From contig NZ_CP189850.1 of NCBI RefSeq assembly GCF_050271975.1, forward strand, positions 992,001 through 1,056,000: 64,000 nt of DNA, given 5' to 3'. The notes under the pieces were generated by a model. That model saw only the letters and a list, made by a program, of their open reading frames with translations. It was not told the DNA's origin and ran no database searches. The position numbers and the translations under genes were made by a program. This DNA is from Litorimonas sp947503715 (lineage in GTDB: Bacteria > Pseudomonadota > Alphaproteobacteria > Caulobacterales > Maricaulaceae). Positions within the stretch are counted from its first letter, which is position 1. The number at the start of each line of letters is the position of its first letter. Positions 1-8,952 of this stretch are shown piece by piece.

Positions 1-1012
1 TGGACGGAGCCAAAGGCTCGGCGGTGATGGCGACCAGACCAGCTAGGGCGCCGTTGATGGCAAAGGTTACGTCGATCTTGCCATACCGCAGTTGCGTGTA
101 GACGATGGCGAGAATGACGCCAGCTGCAGCGGCCATGTTCGTGTTCACGAAGATACGGGACACGTCGGTGACATCGCCAATTGAACCGGATGCGAGTTGT
201 GAACCGCCGTTGAAGCCGAACCAACCTAGCCACAGGATAAACATACCCAATGTTGCAAGCGGGATGTTGGACGCCGGAATTGGGTTGACCTTACCGTCAA
301 CATATTTGCCCAGACGCGGCCCGATGATGATCGCACCCATAAGAGCGGCCCAGCCACCTGTCGAGTGGACAAGGGTCGAACCGGCGAAGTCGGAGAAGCC
401 CATGTCGTCGAGGAAACCACCGCCCCATTCCCAGCCAGCAACGACAGGATAGATAAAGGCTGTCAGGATTGCGACAAAAATGAAGAATGGCCAGAATTTA
501 ACGCGGCCTGCGACCGTACCGGACACGATCGACGCCGTTGTAGCGCAAAACACCATCTGGAAGAACCAATCAGACGCAACCGAATATCCTGTATCCAGTG
601 CAGCAGCCTGATTTGCGGCTGTTTCAGCGTCAGTAGCGCCGGCCAATCCAACGGGTTCCAGCGGATAGCCGGGAGACAAGACAGACGCGAAATTAATGAA
701 GTCTGACGCGCCCGCATAGAGCATGTCGTAACCGAACAACCAGAACATCAGACCCGCCAAGCTGTAGAGCATGATATTCTTCAAACACTGCATAGAAACG
801 TTTTTCGTTTGCACGAAACCGGCTTCGAGCATGGCAAAGCCAGCTGCCATCCACATGACCAAAAATCCACCGATCAAGAACAGCAGCGTGTTAAAAATAT
901 AGGCCGTTGAGTTGGCCGCTTCGACGACCGTGGTGGCGTCCTGCGCCATAGCCAGTGCGGGTAGCGCGGATAATAATGCCGCCCCTCCCAAGATTTTTGC
1001 GAAACGTCGCAT
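1..1012 (-). CDS. amt: Ammonium transporter (Amt family), 3' end outside window
   Basis: Integral inner-membrane channel for ammonium/ammonia uptake. The ATG at 1012 follows a strong GGAGGGAA ribosome binding site. Residues 1-24 form a cleaved-type signal peptide ending ALAMAQ, as in many proteobacterial Amt proteins. It is followed by successive hydrophobic helices with the family motifs MWMAAGFAMLEAGFV near residue 45, DFAGSTLVHSTGG near residue 215 (containing one of the pore-region histidine segments) and LGWFGFNGGS. About 337 codons are present; a full protein is usually 400-450 residues, so the C-terminal part is beyond position 1. No glnK/PII gene lies upstream in the 180 bp gap to the divergent neighbour; it could lie downstream, outside the window. 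I saw no convincing sigma-54 promoter in the gap. Confidence in the family is high. Confidence 0.95.
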   Translation of the reverse strand, partial: MRRFAKILGGAALLSALPALAMAQDATTVVEAANSTAYIFNTLLFLIGGFLVMWMAAGFAMLEAGFVQTKNVSMQCLKNIMLYSLAGLMFWLFGYDMLYAGASDFINFASVLSPGYPLEPVGLAGATDAETAANQAAALDTGYSVASDWFFQMVFCATTASIVSGTVAGRVKFWPFFIFVAILTAFIYPVVAGWEWGGGFLDDMGFSDFAGSTLVHSTGGWAALMGAIIIGPRLGKYVDGKVNPIPASNIPLATLGMFILWLGWFGFNGGSQLASGSIGDVTDVSRIFVNTNMAAAAGVILAIVYTQLRYGKIDVTFAINGALAGLVAITAEPLAPS

Positions 1013-1191
1013 TTGTGTTCCCTCCAAATAAGATGTGTGGGATGTCATTGCACAGGCGATGACGGGCAGGGCGAGTCAGGTTTGCGGCAATGCGGACCGT
1101 ATTCAAGGTAGGCGCATTTTCTGTGCGCGTTCGTTTAAAGAATGCCCTATGGCTGTGCGCGACCCGAAACTGACCGATTCTTGAGGCCCCA

Positions 1192-1545
1192 ATGAAAGAC
1201 CGTTATATTTTTAAAGTGCTGACACCGGATCAATGGGTAACGTTTCAAGCGAATAAGGTTTTTACAGGCAGTCCCGTGGACCTCGCCGATGGGTATATTC
1301 ATATGTCCTGCAAAGCTCAGCTAAAGGAAACGATGGATAAATGGTATGCGGATGAGACGCGCGTTTTTATACTCGAAGTCGACAGTCATCCGATTGCTAC
1401 TGACCTGAAATATGAAGTCTCGCGCGGCGGGGCGGAATTCCCCCACCTTTTCGCGGACCTCCCCCTGTCCGCCGTGGGCAAAGTGTGGGACGTGTCCGCT
1501 GATGTCGGCAGCTATACACTGCCGGGTAATTTGAAAGCCAATTAA
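1192..1545 (+). CDS. DUF952 family protein
   Basis: A 117-residue soluble protein of the DUF952 family, whose biochemical role is not established. The N-terminal IFKVLTPDQW, the central DGYIHMSCKAQL (typically DGFIHxS in the family) and VFILEVD strand match the family pattern over its usual length. The gene ends one base before the pyrD start codon, so the two are almost certainly co-transcribed and translationally coupled. DUF952 next to pyrD is a recurrent arrangement in alphaproteobacteria, which suggests a link to pyrimidine synthesis, but that is inference from context. Confidence 0.85.
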   Translation: MKDRYIFKVLTPDQWVTFQANKVFTGSPVDLADGYIHMSCKAQLKETMDKWYADETRVFILEVDSHPIATDLKYEVSRGGAEFPHLFADLPLSAVGKVWDVSADVGSYTLPGNLKAN

Positions 1546-1546
1546 T

Positions 1547-2608
1547 ATGAGCCTGATTTACAAAACCGGAACAGCCGTGCTGCGAAGCCTTCCGGCAGAG
1601 CGGGCCCATGTCACGACGGTGAAACTCCTTCGTGCGGGGTTCGGGCCGAAATCTGGCGTCATCACATCCGACTTGTTCAGAACAAATGTCGGGGGTCTCG
1701 ATTTGCCTAATCCGGTCGGTTTGGCCGCAGGCTTTGATAAAGATTGTGACGTGCCGGACGCCATGCTCGGCGCGGGGTTCGGCTTTGTCGAATGCGGCAC
1801 AGTGACTCCGCGCCCGCAGATCGGCAATGCGAAGCCACGCCTCTTCCGCTTGGTCGAGGACGAAGCCGTCATTAACCGGATGGGATTTAATAATCAGGGC
1901 TTGGATCATTTCCATGCGCGGCTCTCCGCGCGTCAAGGCAAGGGCGGCATTGTCGGCGCCAATCTCGGCGCGAATAAGGATAGCGATGACCGTGCCGCGG
2001 ACTATGTCACGGGCCTGACCCGCCTTTGGGGGATGGCCGATTATTTCACGATCAATATCAGTTCGCCCAACACACCGGGCCTGCGCCAACTCCAAGGCGC
2101 GGATGAAATGGAAGACCTGCTCGGGCGTTTGTCGGAAACCCGCGCGGAATTGACGGGTGATAATCCCTCCGTCCCGATGTTCCTGAAAGTCGCACCGGAT
2201 GTCGACGTCACGCAAATTGACCGCATCGTCGAACAGGCGCGGACTTACGGCATGAACGCCATCATTGTCAGTAACACAACATTGGACCGTCCTGACAGTT
2301 TACAGAGCGGACATGCGGGTCAGGGCGGTGGATTATCCGGTCAGCCACTCTTTGAGAAATCGACCCATATCTTGCGTGAGTTTGCAGATGCGGCTGACGG
2401 CTCTATTGATTTAATCGGAGTCGGGGGCATTGGGTCCGGCGCGCAGGCTTACGCGAAAATCAGGGCGGGCGCGAAAGCGGTGCAGCTCTATTCCGCGCTC
2501 GTCTATAAAGGCCCGCAATTGGTTGCGGAAATCTGCGCGGATTTGGAAGCGCGATTAAAGGCGGATGGGTTTGAGTCTGTTTCGGATGCCGTCGGAGCAG
2601 ATATTTGA
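1547..2608 (+). CDS. pyrD: Dihydroorotate dehydrogenase (quinone), class 2
   Basis: Catalyses the fourth step of de novo pyrimidine synthesis, oxidising dihydroorotate to orotate with FMN and passing electrons to membrane quinone. At 353 residues it has the length of class 2 enzymes, including the N-terminal membrane-associating helix region (residues 1-40). Visible motifs are NPVGLAAGFDKD near 55-66, GFVECGTVTPRPQ near 79-91, RLVEDEAVINRMGFNN near 101-116 and the catalytic loop INISSPNTPGLRQLQ with the base serine at about residue 173. The FMN phosphate site GVGGIGSG lies near the C-terminus. It follows the DUF952 gene with a one-base gap and is trailed four bases later by a small lipoprotein gene. 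Confidence 0.97.
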   Translation: MSLIYKTGTAVLRSLPAERAHVTTVKLLRAGFGPKSGVITSDLFRTNVGGLDLPNPVGLAAGFDKDCDVPDAMLGAGFGFVECGTVTPRPQIGNAKPRLFRLVEDEAVINRMGFNNQGLDHFHARLSARQGKGGIVGANLGANKDSDDRAADYVTGLTRLWGMADYFTINISSPNTPGLRQLQGADEMEDLLGRLSETRAELTGDNPSVPMFLKVAPDVDVTQIDRIVEQARTYGMNAIIVSNTTLDRPDSLQSGHAGQGGGLSGQPLFEKSTHILREFADAADGSIDLIGVGGIGSGAQAYAKIRAGAKAVQLYSALVYKGPQLVAEICADLEARLKADGFESVSDAVGADI

Positions 2609-2612
2609 TCCA

Positions 2613-2906
2613 ATGCGGATGTTCGCGGCTATTTTAATTGCTAGCACGACTTGTCTCGGGGCGTGCAACGGGGAGCCAAAAGAACTTCAAGCCGAAGCCA
2701 CAATCTCTGAAGTGACAACAATATCTCTGCGTAAACGGCAAGGGAAAGGATGTCTCGTGACTGTCAATTATCAGCCTGAGGGTCGAGGAGAATTCGTTGA
2801 AGCTGTTTTGGCTAAACGCGGCGCGGCATGTAACCGGTTCAAGAGTGGTCAGAAATTGAGAATTATATATGACCCAAAACGTCCGACGAAGGTCGCGCTA
2901 CCCTAA
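2613..2906 (+). CDS. Small predicted lipoprotein
   Basis: A 97-residue protein starting four bases after the pyrD stop. The start ATG at 2613 is preferred over an in-frame codon at 2565 inside pyrD because it gives a compact signal peptide ending in a lipobox LGAC, with the lipid-modified cysteine at about residue 17. The mature part (CNGEPKELQAEAT onward) contains a short beta-rich stretch resembling DUF3592-like domains (VTVNYQPEGR, LRIIYDPKRPTKVALP), but I cannot assign it firmly. Its stop overlaps tail-to-tail with the stop of the convergent thioesterase gene. Probably transcribed with pyrD; function unknown. Confidence 0.7.
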   Translation: MRMFAAILIASTTCLGACNGEPKELQAEATISEVTTISLRKRQGKGCLVTVNYQPEGRGEFVEAVLAKRGAACNRFKSGQKLRIIYDPKRPTKVALP

Positions 2907-3313
2907 CCTAATTTAAACGTCGCATTGGCGCGGGCGACGATCGCCTTTTCCGTCACCAACTGACACTGCACGAAGCCAAGACTGCCGCCGAGCTTTACCA
3001 TCTCGCTTTGTGTCGCAATCCATTCGCCGACCTTTGCCATGCCCGTAAAGTCGACGGAGAGGTTGACGGTGATGAGGCTTTTCATCTCGCGGCCCTCCGC
3101 TTTCATCATCTGTGCGCAGGTCAGGCCCATCGCATTATCGGCGATGGATGAGATAAATCCGCCGTGAATAATCCCGCGCGAATTACAATGCGCCTCGCGC
3201 AGGACCGCGCCGAGACTGATTTGGTCCGGCGTCATACGGGAATAGAGCGGCTCCCACGGATCGGTGAAAGCGGATTTTCGGAAGTGGGGTTTATAGCCTT
3301 CAGGAATGCTCAT
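2903..3313 (-). CDS. PaaI-type hotdog thioesterase
   Basis: A 136-residue cytoplasmic hotdog-fold protein, probably an acyl-CoA thioesterase. The family signature NSRGIIHGGFISSIADNAMGL lies in the first half, with the conserved HGG glycine turn and the aspartate (D in ADNA) on the central helix, followed by the beta strands VNLSVDFTGMAKVGEWI. The start ATG at 3313 overlaps the stop of the upstream MATE gene by four bases (ATGA), which indicates translational coupling and decides the start. The substrate cannot be read from sequence. Confidence 0.88.
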   Translation of the reverse strand: MSIPEGYKPHFRKSAFTDPWEPLYSRMTPDQISLGAVLREAHCNSRGIIHGGFISSIADNAMGLTCAQMMKAEGREMKSLITVNLSVDFTGMAKVGEWIATQSEMVKLGGSLGFVQCQLVTEKAIVARANATFKLG

Positions 3314-4647
3314 GCAGTCGCCTCCATATGTCTCGTGATCGCCGGATAGGCGAAGCCTAACGTCACAGCCCGCATGACGTAATAGAATAAAAACGCGATC
3401 CAGATGCCCGCCGCGCCGAAGATCGGGTACACGACATAATGCGCGGCGATATATAAAATGACGGCGACAATTCCCGCATTCCGCATGGCGGCGGTACGGG
3501 TCGTGCCGATGAAAATCCCGTCCATCTGATAGGCCGCAAAGCCCATGATGGGCGCGAGGGCGCAATAGGGGAGATAGGTCATGGCGCTCTCGCGCACGGC
3601 AGGATCTGTTGTCAGCAATTGAATGAGATAGGGCCCGCCGAAGTAAATCAACACGCCGATCAGGAGCGCGAAGCCGACGGAAAACTCGCTCGTCAACCGG
3701 ACAGCGCGTTTGAAGCGCGGTTTGTCCTTCGCCCCATAAGCGGCCCCTGTCACGGCTTCGGCGGTGTGGGCAAACCCGTCCAGCACAAGCGCGGCCATGG
3801 TGATCATCTGCATCAGGACGTGATAACCCGCGAGGAAGGTCTCGCCTTCCGTCGCGGCCGCATTGCCGAAGAAATTAAATCCAACGGTCAGGGCCATTGT
3901 TCGGATAAAAATATTCCCATTGGCCACACCCAGTTTCGACAAGGCGTCTCTGGCCAATAGCACTTTCTTCGTGAACGCGCCGGGCCTCCAACCGCCGCGC
4001 CGCCGCACCTCGCGGATCATCAAAAACAGGCCCGCCGCAAAACCCGCCCATTCTGCAGCCGCACTCGCCAGCCCTACGCCGACCAAACCGCCGCCTAAGA
4101 CAATCACAAATATTGGCGAGAGAATAATGTTCACGATATTGAGGACGATCTGAAGCCAGAGCGCTAATCCCGCGCGACTGATCCCGACAAACCAACCCAT
4201 GAGTGCGATTGTGCCGAGGGTAGCAGGCAGCCCCCAAAGCCGCGCCATGATATAATCCCGCGCGCTGCCCTCAATTTCCGCGCTCGCGGTGAAAATTTTA
4301 AATGCGCCTGTCAGGAGAGGGATTTGCAGCGCGAAGACGAGAAGTCCGATGACAAGACCAATCGGAATAGCGCGCAGAATATGGGCCTGCACTTCGGCCT
4401 CAGCGCCCGCCCCGTCACTCTGCGCGGCCAAGCCCGCCGTCGACATGCGTAAAAAGCCAAATCCCCAATAGGCAATCCCGTAAATGACCGCGCCCAAACC
4501 GATGCCTGCTAGAGCCTGCGTCCCAACAAAACGACCGACCATCAATGTGTCGACAAGACCCACAATCGGCGCGGCGCCATTGGCGAGCATAATTGGCCAA
4601 GATTGGTTAAAGACATTGCGTCGGGTGAGTGTGGCGGCGGCAATCAT
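3310..4647 (-). CDS. MATE family multidrug/Na+ exporter
   Basis: A polytopic inner-membrane antiporter of the MATE/DinF family, about 445 residues with twelve hydrophobic helices, likely exporting cationic organic compounds in exchange for H+ or Na+. The N-terminus NVFNQSWPIMLANGAAPIVGLVDTLMVGR is characteristic of MATE TM1; the duplicated half begins near residue 230 (GNIFIRTMALTVGFNFFGNAAA). The first ATG in frame is at 4647; a TTG at 4686 would add 13 residues but has no better support. It is coupled by an ATGA overlap to the thioesterase downstream. The substrate is unknown. Confidence 0.92.
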   Translation of the reverse strand: MIAAATLTRRNVFNQSWPIMLANGAAPIVGLVDTLMVGRFVGTQALAGIGLGAVIYGIAYWGFGFLRMSTAGLAAQSDGAGAEAEVQAHILRAIPIGLVIGLLVFALQIPLLTGAFKIFTASAEIEGSARDYIMARLWGLPATLGTIALMGWFVGISRAGLALWLQIVLNIVNIILSPIFVIVLGGGLVGVGLASAAAEWAGFAAGLFLMIREVRRRGGWRPGAFTKKVLLARDALSKLGVANGNIFIRTMALTVGFNFFGNAAATEGETFLAGYHVLMQMITMAALVLDGFAHTAEAVTGAAYGAKDKPRFKRAVRLTSEFSVGFALLIGVLIYFGGPYLIQLLTTDPAVRESAMTYLPYCALAPIMGFAAYQMDGIFIGTTRTAAMRNAGIVAVILYIAAHYVVYPIFGAAGIWIAFLFYYVMRAVTLGFAYPAITRHMEATA

Positions 4648-4716
4648 GGGAGAGGCATAAAGAAATGCGCCTATGAAGTCATGCAATATGCGTCGCTGTT
4701 AGGGCTGCAAAATATA

Positions 4717-5334
4717 CTACCTTGGTAGGGAATAGGAAATTTTATTGTCACTGGATGTGATATAATTTGAAGCGGTCAATTTGTTGTAAAGCGCGTTGAC
4801 TTCTGTCTTAGTTAAACCCTCTTTAAAAACATTTCGCATGACGTTTTTGAGAGTCTTTTCCGTACGGGGCTTTGCCTGACCCCGCCCTATAAGATTTTTG
4901 ATAATGGCATCAAATTTTTCGTCTAAATCTGCGTCCTTGCTGATATTTGATATTGGAATATCAGCAAGCGCTTCGCGCCGACGGACATTGATATTTTCCA
5001 ACATTAAGTGATCGATCAACGGGTCAAACCCCTTATCCTTTGTTATGAGATGAAAATATGCGTCGGGATCACGGGTGACGAGTTGCCCCAGATAATATGT
5101 CATATGAAAGTCGAGTGCGTTGGCGCGCGTTTCCGAGACTCTAATATATCTGGCACGTTCAGGTCCAAATTCGTGCATGGCGGTCGCGAGTGGAACATCA
5201 ATGCGGGTTTGTTTTGCGCCTAGAAACAAATAAATTTTGAAGTGTTCTCCTTTGAGTACATTCAAATTTTTGGGCTGAACGTTCTCGAAATCGATTAATA
5301 CGTAATTTGTCAGAAATCCCACGAGCTTTGTCAT
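4717..5334 (-). CDS. NYN/PIN-like domain protein
   Basis: A 205-residue protein whose first 120 residues read as a NYN (PIN-like) nuclease domain: it opens with the acidic-site strand NYVLIDFENVQP near residue 10, continues with YLFLGAKQTRID, and carries the family aspartates in NALDFHMTYYLGQL and HLITKDKGFDPLIDHL. Such domains bind metal and usually act on RNA. After a charged linker, residues 155-205 (TLKNVMRNVFKEGLTKTEVNALYNKL) look like a small helical nucleic-acid-binding region. The gene stands alone, is visibly more AT-rich than its neighbours, and may have been acquired horizontally. Target unknown. Confidence 0.8.
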   Translation of the reverse strand: MTKLVGFLTNYVLIDFENVQPKNLNVLKGEHFKIYLFLGAKQTRIDVPLATAMHEFGPERARYIRVSETRANALDFHMTYYLGQLVTRDPDAYFHLITKDKGFDPLIDHLMLENINVRRREALADIPISNISKDADLDEKFDAIIKNLIGRGQAKPRTEKTLKNVMRNVFKEGLTKTEVNALYNKLTASNYITSSDNKISYSLPR

Positions 5335-5396
5335 GTGGCGCCAGTAGCAAAAAGCCGTTCAATTTAATTTAAACCTTAGCGTTAATTTTTGTTTCC

Positions 5397-6032
5397 CTAA
5401 CGCTGCAACATTTCGATGGCTTGCAGCAGATTTTTCCGGGCCTGAGTCTCAAGCTTTTCGTAAAAATATTCCGTCGCATAAATCCTATTCCGCTCTAGAA
5501 AACCGCTCAAAATCTCCGCGCGTTTCTTGCGGAAGATAAATTTTGGGACGCGGCGATATTCAAACCGCACGTCTTTTTCGAATTGGTCATAAACATGTTT
5601 AGGTGTGCCGAGGATGGAGAGGTCTATGTCGAGCATGAATTGCCCGTCCAGAGATTCTGGCGTGCCGTGGCTTTTGGTGTTCAGAATATGGGTTACTATT
5701 CGCGAGATGACCGCGTCTTCCGCCCCGCGTTTGGCCAGCCAGTCTGCCGCCCAGTCCGCGCTGTCTTCTTCATTTGTGCCGGAGAGCGGTTTATAGATAG
5801 CGTCGTGAAACCAGAGCGCCATTTCGATTTCATCCGGGCGTTCGGTTTGGTCCCGAACCTCATCCAAATGCCGCAGACAGGCGGCGATATGGTCGAGCGT
5901 ATGATAAGCGCGGTGTTTCTCTGCATGAGCCACAACCAGATCACTATAAGTTGCGGCATCTGCCGCAAGGCCCATCCGTCGGCAGAGCCTGTTCCACCGT
6001 TCGAGTGAACAGATCTCCATCACTGGCGTCAT
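5397..6032 (-). CDS. HD-domain metal-dependent hydrolase (COG4339-like)
   Basis: A 211-residue protein of the predicted HD phosphohydrolase group. The metal ligands can be read as the H of AYHTLDHI near residue 44, the HD pair in ALWFHDAIYKP near residue 74, and a later D in FMLDIDLSILG. Family members are thought to hydrolyse small phosphorylated substrates, but none has been assigned for this group. Its start overlaps the stop of the upstream thioesterase gene by four bases, placing it as the last gene of the five-gene operon that starts with pdxY. Confidence 0.85.
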   Translation of the reverse strand: MTPVMEICSLERWNRLCRRMGLAADAATYSDLVVAHAEKHRAYHTLDHIAACLRHLDEVRDQTERPDEIEMALWFHDAIYKPLSGTNEEDSADWAADWLAKRGAEDAVISRIVTHILNTKSHGTPESLDGQFMLDIDLSILGTPKHVYDQFEKDVRFEYRRVPKFIFRKKRAEILSGFLERNRIYATEYFYEKLETQARKNLLQAIEMLQR

Positions 6033-6460
6033 TTATCATCCGCACGGGGTAGGAGGAAATGCCCGCTCAGGGCCGCGATGGGTTTGTCTTCGCGCTCCTG
6101 CCAGGCGCGCACGCGGACATTGGCGACGCGGCTGCCTTCTTTGAAAATATCGGCGCGGGCATAAGTCTCGACGGGTTTCCCGCGGCGCAGGTAATCGACA
6201 TTGATTCCGATGGTCTTGGCGAATTTCGCATGAGGGTCGCCCAGCTCAAGGCTCCGGCGTTTTAATTCCGCCATCGCGCAAACTTCCATGAACCCACCGA
6301 CGACACCGCCATGGAGCGCGGGCAGGGCGGGATTGCCGATATTACTATCTGTGTAGGGCAGGACGAGGAAAAAATCGTCCCCCATGAGGCGGGCCTCAAT
6401 ACCGAGGCTCTTCGCATAGGGAATGGACTCTACCAGCTTCTGGGCGTCGCGCGGGGTCAT
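6029..6460 (-). CDS. PaaI-type hotdog thioesterase
   Basis: A 143-residue hotdog-fold protein of the PaaI/YdiI type. The motif ALHGGVVGGFMEVCAMAEL gives the HGG turn, followed by GINVDYLRRGKPVETYARADI typical of the central beta sheet. It is one of two adjacent thioesterases that overlap by four bases (its ATG lies inside the end of the upstream gene). The pair may form a heteromeric hotdog assembly or handle related acyl-CoA substrates; this is inference from adjacency. Confidence 0.87.
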   Translation of the reverse strand: MTPRDAQKLVESIPYAKSLGIEARLMGDDFFLVLPYTDSNIGNPALPALHGGVVGGFMEVCAMAELKRRSLELGDPHAKFAKTIGINVDYLRRGKPVETYARADIFKEGSRVANVRVRAWQEREDKPIAALSGHFLLPRADDK

Positions 6461-6930
6461 GTCTTGTCTCCCGCCTTGTAAGTTTCTTCGACGGTATATT
6501 GTTTTCCCGTGACCATGAAACAGGATTGCGCCGTGGCGACTGGATCTTCCTCATCGCCGTCATGGGCGACGGCGCGAACAAAGGCGACATTACGCGTGAC
6601 CTTATAGCAGATGGCTTCGGCAATTATGGTTTCGCCCGGTTTGGCGGGGCGCTGATAATCAATGCGCAGGGAGAGTGTCGCGACGGGGCCGAGCGCGTCG
6701 AACCCTGCAATCGCGGCAAGGCCGCTGGCTTGGTCCAGCAAGGTTGTCACCGCACCGCCTGCCACAACGCGCGTTGCGGGGTCCCCGATGAGGGCCGTGT
6801 TATAAGGTAGGGACAGTGTCGCCCGACCCTTATCCACGGCAACGAATTTCATCCCGATTTTTTGCGCGTGGGGCGTGCCCTCCACCATTGTGGGACCGAG
6901 TTCCCAAAGTCGTTCTACAAGTGCGCTCAT
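6457..6930 (-). CDS. PaaI-type hotdog thioesterase
   Basis: A 157-residue hotdog protein: VVAGGAVTTLLDQASGLAAI carries the GG turn and the acidic helix position, and SLRIDYQRPAKPGETIIAEA the central strand. Compared with its downstream partner, the first histidine of HGG is replaced by alanine (AGG), so the catalytic or acyl-binding details may differ. It starts two bases after the end of the serine hydrolase gene and overlaps the next thioesterase gene, supporting one transcript. Confidence 0.87.
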   Translation of the reverse strand: MSALVERLWELGPTMVEGTPHAQKIGMKFVAVDKGRATLSLPYNTALIGDPATRVVAGGAVTTLLDQASGLAAIAGFDALGPVATLSLRIDYQRPAKPGETIIAEAICYKVTRNVAFVRAVAHDGDEEDPVATAQSCFMVTGKQYTVEETYKAGDKT

Positions 6931-6931
6931 T

Positions 6932-8068
6932 CTAAAGGCTTTCGTAAACAGCGTCGATCAAGGCGCGCGGGCGGATATCACCCAGCAACGTGTTGCGCTG
7001 TCGGTTCATTGTATAAGCCCCGTGCAGACCCGTGACCGGATCGGCAAAAAGGCACGACCCGCCCCAACCGCTATGGCCGAGTGTGGACGCCGTCGGACCA
7101 TAAAAGAAGTTAGGTGAATTGCGCATGACTCCCGCCGCGAAGTCGATCTCGAAAGGCAGGACGAGATTCTGGCCGGAGATGCGCGATTTGGAGAAGGCGG
7201 CGAGTATATCTTCGCTGAGGAAAGGTGCGCCCGCCAACCGTCCATCCGCGCCGATCTGCATCAGCGTCGCCAAACCACGCGCTGTGGCGTGACAGTTCGA
7301 TCCCGCCAGTTCCGCTTCACGCCAAGCCTGTGTGCCTTTGCCGCCGGGGGAAGACCATTTTTGCATGAAGGCTGCTTTGGAGGCCTCATTCATCTCACCG
7401 AGATCGGCCATGGCTTTCGGCTTTTGCATCTGAGTGCAGCGCGCATGCTCGGCTTCCGGCAGGCCAATCCAGACATCCGCATCCGCTATGTCGCAAAGCT
7501 CTTCGCGCAGGATTCGGCCCAAGGTGCGGCCTTGATCGTCGGCGCGGCGTGCGATTTCTCCTGCGAGGAAACCGTAAGTCACAGGATGATAGCCGGAGGC
7601 AGAACCGGGTTCAAACAGGGGCGTTTGGGTTTCCAATTGTTGAATGGTCTTCTCCCAATCGAACCAATCCTGAGGCGTCCAATCGGGATTGATGATGCCG
7701 GATAGACCGGATTGATGCGACATGAGTTGACCAATGGTCAGGCCGGTTTTTCCGGCCTGCGCGAATTCCGGCCAGATCGTCTCGACCAATTGGTCATAGC
7801 CGATTTTATCTTCTTCTACGAGCCACGCGATGACGAGCGCGGCGACGGCTTTGCCGGAGGAGAAGACGGCGAAGAGCGTGTCTTCATCGACGGGTGCGGA
7901 TTTTTGGCGGTCGGTCCAACCCGCCTGAATATCAATAAGCGTGCGGCCATGTTGCATGACGCAGAATTGAAAACCCAACTCCTCATGTTCTGTGAAGTTC
8001 GTATCAATCGTCGTCCGCAAGGAGCTGAATTGATCTGGTAATTGGCCGCTCAAGGGATAATCGGTCAT
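6932..8068 (-). CDS. Beta-lactamase-fold serine hydrolase (EstB-like)
   Basis: A 378-residue soluble protein of the class C beta-lactamase/esterase superfamily without a signal peptide, so probably a cytoplasmic esterase rather than a true beta-lactamase. The SxxK nucleophile motif is SSGK in LFAVFSSGKAVAAL near residue 70, and the second motif has a tyrosine in GYHPVTYGFLAGE near residue 160, as in EstB-like esterases. A glycine-rich GHSGWGGS near the C-terminus takes the place of the KTG box. Its ATG shares a base with the pdxY stop (TAATG), so it is translationally coupled. Substrate unknown. Confidence 0.9.
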   Translation of the reverse strand: MTDYPLSGQLPDQFSSLRTTIDTNFTEHEELGFQFCVMQHGRTLIDIQAGWTDRQKSAPVDEDTLFAVFSSGKAVAALVIAWLVEEDKIGYDQLVETIWPEFAQAGKTGLTIGQLMSHQSGLSGIINPDWTPQDWFDWEKTIQQLETQTPLFEPGSASGYHPVTYGFLAGEIARRADDQGRTLGRILREELCDIADADVWIGLPEAEHARCTQMQKPKAMADLGEMNEASKAAFMQKWSSPGGKGTQAWREAELAGSNCHATARGLATLMQIGADGRLAGAPFLSEDILAAFSKSRISGQNLVLPFEIDFAAGVMRNSPNFFYGPTASTLGHSGWGGSCLFADPVTGLHGAYTMNRQRNTLLGDIRPRALIDAVYESL

Positions 8069-8904
8069 TATATGTAGTCCTTCACGTCTAGGCCTTGCGG
8101 CGCGATGAGCGCCCCTTGGCAGCGCACGAGTGGCAGCTCGCCCGCATCCGCTTCATTGGCGGCGCGCATAATATCGAAGATTGAACCGACAGCTGCACTG
8201 AGAGCCGTCCGTGCGTCCAACCCGCGCAAATGATGGGCCAGTAAGATCGCGCCGAGACTGTCCCCGCCACCATGCGGCACAGAGGCGAATTTCTCGTGCG
8301 AGCAGATGAGCGCATCCTCTGGTGACTCCCAAGCTGCGCCAATGTCCTCTCCATCCGGCACAGAGGTGATGAGGACAGAGCCATAAGCCGATGCCGCTTT
8401 TCGAATATTCTGTGGCGTGTCTAATACCTGACCGGACAGCCAAGACAGCTCCCAGAGGTTTGGCGTAATACAATCCGCGAGGGGGACGAGGGCGTCCCGA
8501 ATGGCCGCCGCACGGTGTTCGGGAATATAGAGGTTTCCGTGATCGCCCATAACAGGATCGACCCAGATTTTGACCGCCGGATTTTTCGCACGGATGTCGC
8601 GAATAATATCTGCCGCCAGATCAATATGTCCGACTTCGCCCATATATCCCGTCAGGACACCGTCAAAATGCAGGTCCTGTTTGCGGATGGCATGCCACAT
8701 CTTGCGCAGACGTTCAGTCTCCACTGCCCCACCACCGGGCGCACCCCATCCAGGATGCCGCCCCATTAGCGTCGTGGGCAGCACAACCGTCTCCACGCCC
8801 AATCGCTGCAAGCAAAAGCCGGCCGCTGTTGCGCCGACGCGCGAACTGGCGACGGTGGAACTGATGAGCAGGACTTTTGGGCTGGCTGTGGTCACGGGAC
8901 CCAT
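8068..8904 (-). CDS. pdxY: Pyridoxal kinase (PdxY/PdxK-like)
   Basis: A 278-residue ribokinase-fold enzyme predicted to phosphorylate pyridoxal in the vitamin B6 salvage pathway. The N-terminus VLLISSTVASSRVGATAAGF, then VVLPTTLMGRHPGWG, GVLTGYMGEVGHI near residue 85, WVDPVMGDHGNLYIPE near 115 and CITPNLWELSWLSG near 143 are in the order seen in PdxY. The catalytic GxGD-type motif appears as HGGGDSLGAILLAHHL near residue 210. It is the first gene of a minus-strand operon and diverges from the arsC-like gene across a 48 bp gap. Confidence 0.93.
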   Translation of the reverse strand: MGPVTTASPKVLLISSTVASSRVGATAAGFCLQRLGVETVVLPTTLMGRHPGWGAPGGGAVETERLRKMWHAIRKQDLHFDGVLTGYMGEVGHIDLAADIIRDIRAKNPAVKIWVDPVMGDHGNLYIPEHRAAAIRDALVPLADCITPNLWELSWLSGQVLDTPQNIRKAASAYGSVLITSVPDGEDIGAAWESPEDALICSHEKFASVPHGGGDSLGAILLAHHLRGLDARTALSAAVGSIFDIMRAANEADAGELPLVRCQGALIAPQGLDVKDYI

Positions 8905-8952
8905 TTGGCGTTACACGCGCACTCTGGCAACCCGCAAAAGAGAGGATCTCCC

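Noticed and set aside
1013..1191. Nitrogen-regulated sigma-54 promoter upstream of amt
   Set aside because: No GG-N10-GC arrangement matching the consensus was found on the minus strand; the gap is left unassigned.
1397..2215. 272-codon minus-strand frame opposite pyrD and the DUF952 gene
   Set aside because: Overlaps two well-supported genes on the other strand and shows no domain or ribosome site.
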